Translations under genes and position numbers: made by a program
Shown here: piece by piece, positions 61,408 to 64,000 of the stretch
How the letters are laid out: every line of letters begins with the position of its first letter
Position numbering within the stretch: position 1 is the stretch's first letter
The notes under the pieces: model-generated
What the model was told of the DNA's origin: nothing
Seen by the model: the letters and a program-made list of their open reading frames with translations, nothing else
Database searches by the model: none
DNA from: Microbacterium sp. LWH13-1.2
Lineage (GTDB): Bacteria > Actinomycetota > Actinomycetes > Actinomycetales > Microbacteriaceae
Direction: 5' to 3'
Assembly (NCBI RefSeq): GCF_038397735.1
Contig: NZ_CP151635.1
Coordinates: 620,001 to 684,000 of the forward strand
DNA length: 64,000 bases

Positions 61408-62763
61408 TTACTTGTTGACGGCGAAGCCCTGCGAGTTGCCGTACTCGACCAGCGCGTCCTGCCAGGTCACCAGCCCCTCGTTCAGGTCGGTGCCGTTCTG
61501 GTACGACTGGCCCACGGTGTCACCGAAGATGCTGTTGCCGTAGACCTGGTAGGGCAGGTAGCTCCAGCCTTCGACGACGTCGTCGGCCGCAGCGGCGAGG
61601 ACCTCGTTGATCTTCTGGCCGCCGAAGTACTCGGGTGCATCGGCGAGGAACTCCTCGCTCGAGAGCTCGGCGGTGGTCGACGGGAAGCCGCCCGACTCGA
61701 GGAAGGTCGAGATGCTGTCCTCCGAGTTGTTCAGCCACCACAGGAATCCGGCAGCGAGTTCCGGGTTCTTGCTCTGCGTCGTGACGGCCTGGCCGCCGCC
61801 GCCGTTCTCGGCGGTCGCCGGGGTGCCGTCGTAGGTCGGCATCGGGGCGACGCGCCAGTCACCGGCTCCGTCGGGCGCTCCGGTGATCAGGTTTCCGGGC
61901 ATCCAGGCGCCGATCACGAGCGTCGCGAGGCTGCCGTCGCCGAGGGCGCGGAACCACTCGTCGCTCCAGCTGCCGTACGGGGCGAGCAGGTCTTCCTCGA
62001 CGAGGCGGTTCCAGTTCTCGGTCCACTTCTTGGAGCCGTCGTCCTGCAGGTCGATCGTGACGTCGGTGCCCGAGGTGGCGAACGGCTTGCCGCCCGCCTG
62101 CCAGATCATCGACGTCGCGAAACCCGCGTCGCCGGTGTCGTTGGTGATGTAGGCGTCGGGGTTCGCAGTGTGGATCGCCTTGGCGGCCTCGTAGTACTCG
62201 TCCCACGTGGTCGGCACGGCGACACCGGCGGCGTCGAAGACAGCCTTGTTGTAGAAGAGGGCCATGGGGCCCGAGTCCTGCGGCAGGCCGTAGATCGCGT
62301 CGCCGTCGGTGACGGAGTTCCACGTCGAGGCGGTGTAGTCGTCCTCGAAGTCGGCGAAGCCGTACTGCGAGAGGTCGACGAACGCGTCGGTGAGCGCGAA
62401 CTGGGGGAAGGCGTAGTACTCGATCTGCACGACGTCGGGGGCACCCGAGCCTGCCTTGATCGCGTTCTGCAGCTTGGTGTACTCCTCGTTGTTGGTGCCC
62501 GCGTTGACCACGTTCACCTTCACATTCGGGTACTCCTTCTCGAACGCCTCGACCTGAGCCTCGGCAGAGGGCGTCCACGACCAGTACGTGATCTCGCCGC
62601 CCTTCTCGAGAGCCGCTTCGACCGAGTCGAACGAGCCGTCGCCGGCGGCCGAGCCTGAGCCTGCGTCGCCGGTGCTGCAACCGGCCAGCGCCAGCGCTGC
62701 CACGGTTCCGGCCGCGAGCACCGCGAGGGTGCGCCGTGCGGCGGGTGAGGGAAGGTGCTTCAT
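61408..62763 (-). CDS. Sugar ABC transporter substrate-binding lipoprotein
   Basis: This 451-aa family 1 (MalE-like) solute-binding protein has a lipoprotein signal with Cys29 (LALAGCSTG). ITYWSWTPSAEAQVEAFEKEYP is the usual mature start of this class. It captures an oligosaccharide at the membrane and hands it to the two permeases encoded upstream. ATG follows AAAGGA. The galactosidase gene downstream suggests a beta-galactoside ligand. Confidence 0.94.
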   Translation of the reverse strand: MKHLPSPAARRTLAVLAAGTVAALALAGCSTGDAGSGSAAGDGSFDSVEAALEKGGEITYWSWTPSAEAQVEAFEKEYPNVKVNVVNAGTNNEEYTKLQNAIKAGSGAPDVVQIEYYAFPQFALTDAFVDLSQYGFADFEDDYTASTWNSVTDGDAIYGLPQDSGPMALFYNKAVFDAAGVAVPTTWDEYYEAAKAIHTANPDAYITNDTGDAGFATSMIWQAGGKPFATSGTDVTIDLQDDGSKKWTENWNRLVEEDLLAPYGSWSDEWFRALGDGSLATLVIGAWMPGNLITGAPDGAGDWRVAPMPTYDGTPATAENGGGGQAVTTQSKNPELAAGFLWWLNNSEDSISTFLESGGFPSTTAELSSEEFLADAPEYFGGQKINEVLAAAADDVVEGWSYLPYQVYGNSIFGDTVGQSYQNGTDLNEGLVTWQDALVEYGNSQGFAVNK

Positions 62764-62831
62764 TGCTGTGTCCTTTCGGGGGTGCGGTCCTTCATCGGAC
62801 CGACGTGTGCGGTGCGGAGGGATGCCGGGAG

Positions 62832-63722
62832 CTACTGCTTGACGCTTCCGGCGGTGAGACCTGACTGCCAGAACCTCTGCAGCAGCAGGAAAGCGATGAC
62901 GATCGGGATGATGGTGAGGAGCGAGCCCATGATCACGAGGTTGTAGATCGGCTGAGACCCTGCGCCGATCGCCTGGTTGCTCCACTGGTTGAGGCCGACG
63001 GTGAGCGGGTACCAGTCGGGGTCGGACAGCATGATCAGCGGCAGGAAGTAGTTGTTCCAGGTCGCCACCACGGTGAAGAGGGTGACCGTCACGATTCCGG
63101 GTGCGAGCAGTCGCATCGAGATCGTGAAGAAGGTGCGGAACTCGCCGGCGCCGTCGATGCGCGCGGCCTCGAGCAGCTCGGTCGGCACCGAATCCGAGGC
63201 GAAGACCCAGATCAGGTACAGGCCGAACGGGCTGATGAGCGAGGGGATGATGACAGCCCACGGGGTGTTGGTGAGTCCCAACTCGCTGAACAGCAGGAAG
63301 GTCGGCACGGCGAGAGCGGTGCCCGGGACGGCGACCGCTCCGAGCACGACGGCGAACACCGCGCGGCGGCCGGGGAAGCGGTACTTCGCGAGTCCGTAGC
63401 CGGCCATGGTCGCGAGCAGGGTCGCGCCGCCGGCTCCGACGACCACGTACAGCAGCGTGTTGCCGAGCCAGCGCAGGAAGATGCCGTCCTGGTACGAGAA
63501 GGTCTCGACGAGGTTGTCGAAGAACGCGAAGTCGTCGGAGAACCACAGACCGAACGAGCTGAACAGGCCCGCCTGGGTCTTCGTCGAGCTGAACAGCAGC
63601 CAGACGAGCGGCACGAGCGTGTACAGCGCATACGCGACCATCACGATGAGCAGAGTCTTGGACTTGCGCGGATTCAGCAGATCGTGGCGCTTCTGGGACG
63701 GGCGAGCGAGGGGGAGTGCCAT
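62832..63722 (-). CDS. Sugar ABC transporter permease, MalG-type
   Basis: This 296-aa, six-helix permease has the EAA coupling loop (ELLEAARIDGAGEFRTFFTI). It starts 1 base after the stop of the partner permease, and its own stop is 68 bases before the substrate-binding gene. The ATPase of such CUT1 systems is usually a shared MsiK-type protein encoded elsewhere; none is seen here. Confidence 0.93.
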   Translation of the reverse strand: MALPLARPSQKRHDLLNPRKSKTLLIVMVAYALYTLVPLVWLLFSSTKTQAGLFSSFGLWFSDDFAFFDNLVETFSYQDGIFLRWLGNTLLYVVVGAGGATLLATMAGYGLAKYRFPGRRAVFAVVLGAVAVPGTALAVPTFLLFSELGLTNTPWAVIIPSLISPFGLYLIWVFASDSVPTELLEAARIDGAGEFRTFFTISMRLLAPGIVTVTLFTVVATWNNYFLPLIMLSDPDWYPLTVGLNQWSNQAIGAGSQPIYNLVIMGSLLTIIPIVIAFLLLQRFWQSGLTAGSVKQ

Positions 63723-63723
63723 G

Positions 63724-64000
63724 TCAGCGCACCTCCGACTTCGAGCCGCGCAGCTGCACGACGTAGGCGATCACTGCGGTGATGACGCCCATGATGATGG
63801 CGATCGTCGCGGCGTAGTTGAACTGCTGTCCGGCGAACGAGAGGTTGTACGCGTACATGTTGGGTGTGAAGTACGTCGTGATCACGTTCGGTGCCAGAGG
63901 TCGCAGGATGTTGGGTTCGTTGAAGAGCTGGAAGCTGCCGATGATCGAGAAGATCGTCGCGATCACGAGGGCACCGCGGACGTTGGGGATCTTGATCGAG
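63724..64000 (-). CDS. Sugar ABC transporter permease, MalF-type (partial)
   Basis: Only the last 91 codons are inside the window; the frame stays open to the right edge. The visible part includes SIKIPNVRGALVIATIFSIIGSF, FNEPNIL and a last helix IIMGVITAVIAYVVQL, as in C-termini of MalF-type permeases. It is the upstream gene of the permease, binding protein and galactosidase cluster. Confidence 0.9.
   Translation of the reverse strand, partial: SIKIPNVRGALVIATIFSIIGSFQLFNEPNILRPLAPNVITTYFTPNMYAYNLSFAGQQFNYAATIAIIMGVITAVIAYVVQLRGSKSEVR

Overview
The window is high-GC, densely packed bacterial DNA with many 1 to 11 base gene overlaps, frequent GTG starts and few non-coding gaps. The gene families (GTP-type phosphoenolpyruvate carboxykinase, a long GapB-type glyceraldehyde-3-phosphate dehydrogenase, a RamB/PrpR-like regulator, a DUF222-HNH 13E12-type gene, paired SMR genes, a PaaR-type TetR repressor) point to an actinobacterium, most likely Microbacteriaceae and plausibly Microbacterium. 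That placement is inference from gene content. No rRNA, tRNA, CRISPR array, insertion sequence or prophage was seen, and no gene is clearly broken. The paaE and sugar-permease genes are cut by the window ends.

Region 1 (1-14946) is phenylacetate catabolism. It has two translationally coupled minus-strand operons, paaABCDE and paaJ-paaF/G-paaH-paaZ-paaI, plus paaK and a PaaR repressor. A small conserved protein, a RecQ-like helicase with a phosphoribosyltransferase-like tail and an aldehyde dehydrogenase are interspersed. PaaR-type operators lie upstream of paaA and between paaJ and paaR. A third, nearly perfect copy lies 10 kb away in front of an MFS transporter (22890-24209), which probably brings it into the regulon.

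Region 2 (15010-24209) holds an AraC/FeaR-like regulator, a GMC oxidoreductase, an IclR regulator, and a PEP-dependent dihydroxyacetone kinase operon dhaK-dhaL-dhaM. The DhaM protein is fused to HPr and a complete Enzyme I. The PaaR-marked transporter follows.

Region 3 (24528-35192) holds an unknown lipoprotein, a branched-chain 2-oxoacid dehydrogenase operon with a divergent Lrp regulator, a second aldehyde dehydrogenase, a MoaF-like protein with an APC permease, and an SDR dehydrogenase.

Region 4 (35427-46824) holds a DUF222-HNH protein, a HAD phosphatase, a second FeaR-like regulator, a DUF998 membrane protein, a MurNAc/GlcNAc recycling set (RpiR regulator, BadF-type kinase, MurQ), a copper amine oxidase under an adjacent TetR regulator with matching operators, a small membrane protein and an SMR pair.

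Region 5 (47037-64000) holds gluconeogenic gap and pckG with a RamB/PrpR-like regulator, then an ABC exporter with a tiny helix-turn-helix protein and a divergent MccF-like S66 peptidase. After these come a second MHS-type transporter, a phosphoesterase pair, an HNH endonuclease, and a beta-galactosidase with its sugar ABC transporter.

Read together, much of the window can serve one flow. Amines are taken up and oxidised by the amine oxidase, the aldehydes are oxidised by the ALDHs, arylacetates pass through the paa pathway to acetyl-CoA and succinyl-CoA, and sugar is rebuilt through PckG and Gap. The individual steps rest on family knowledge; the joint physiological role is inference.
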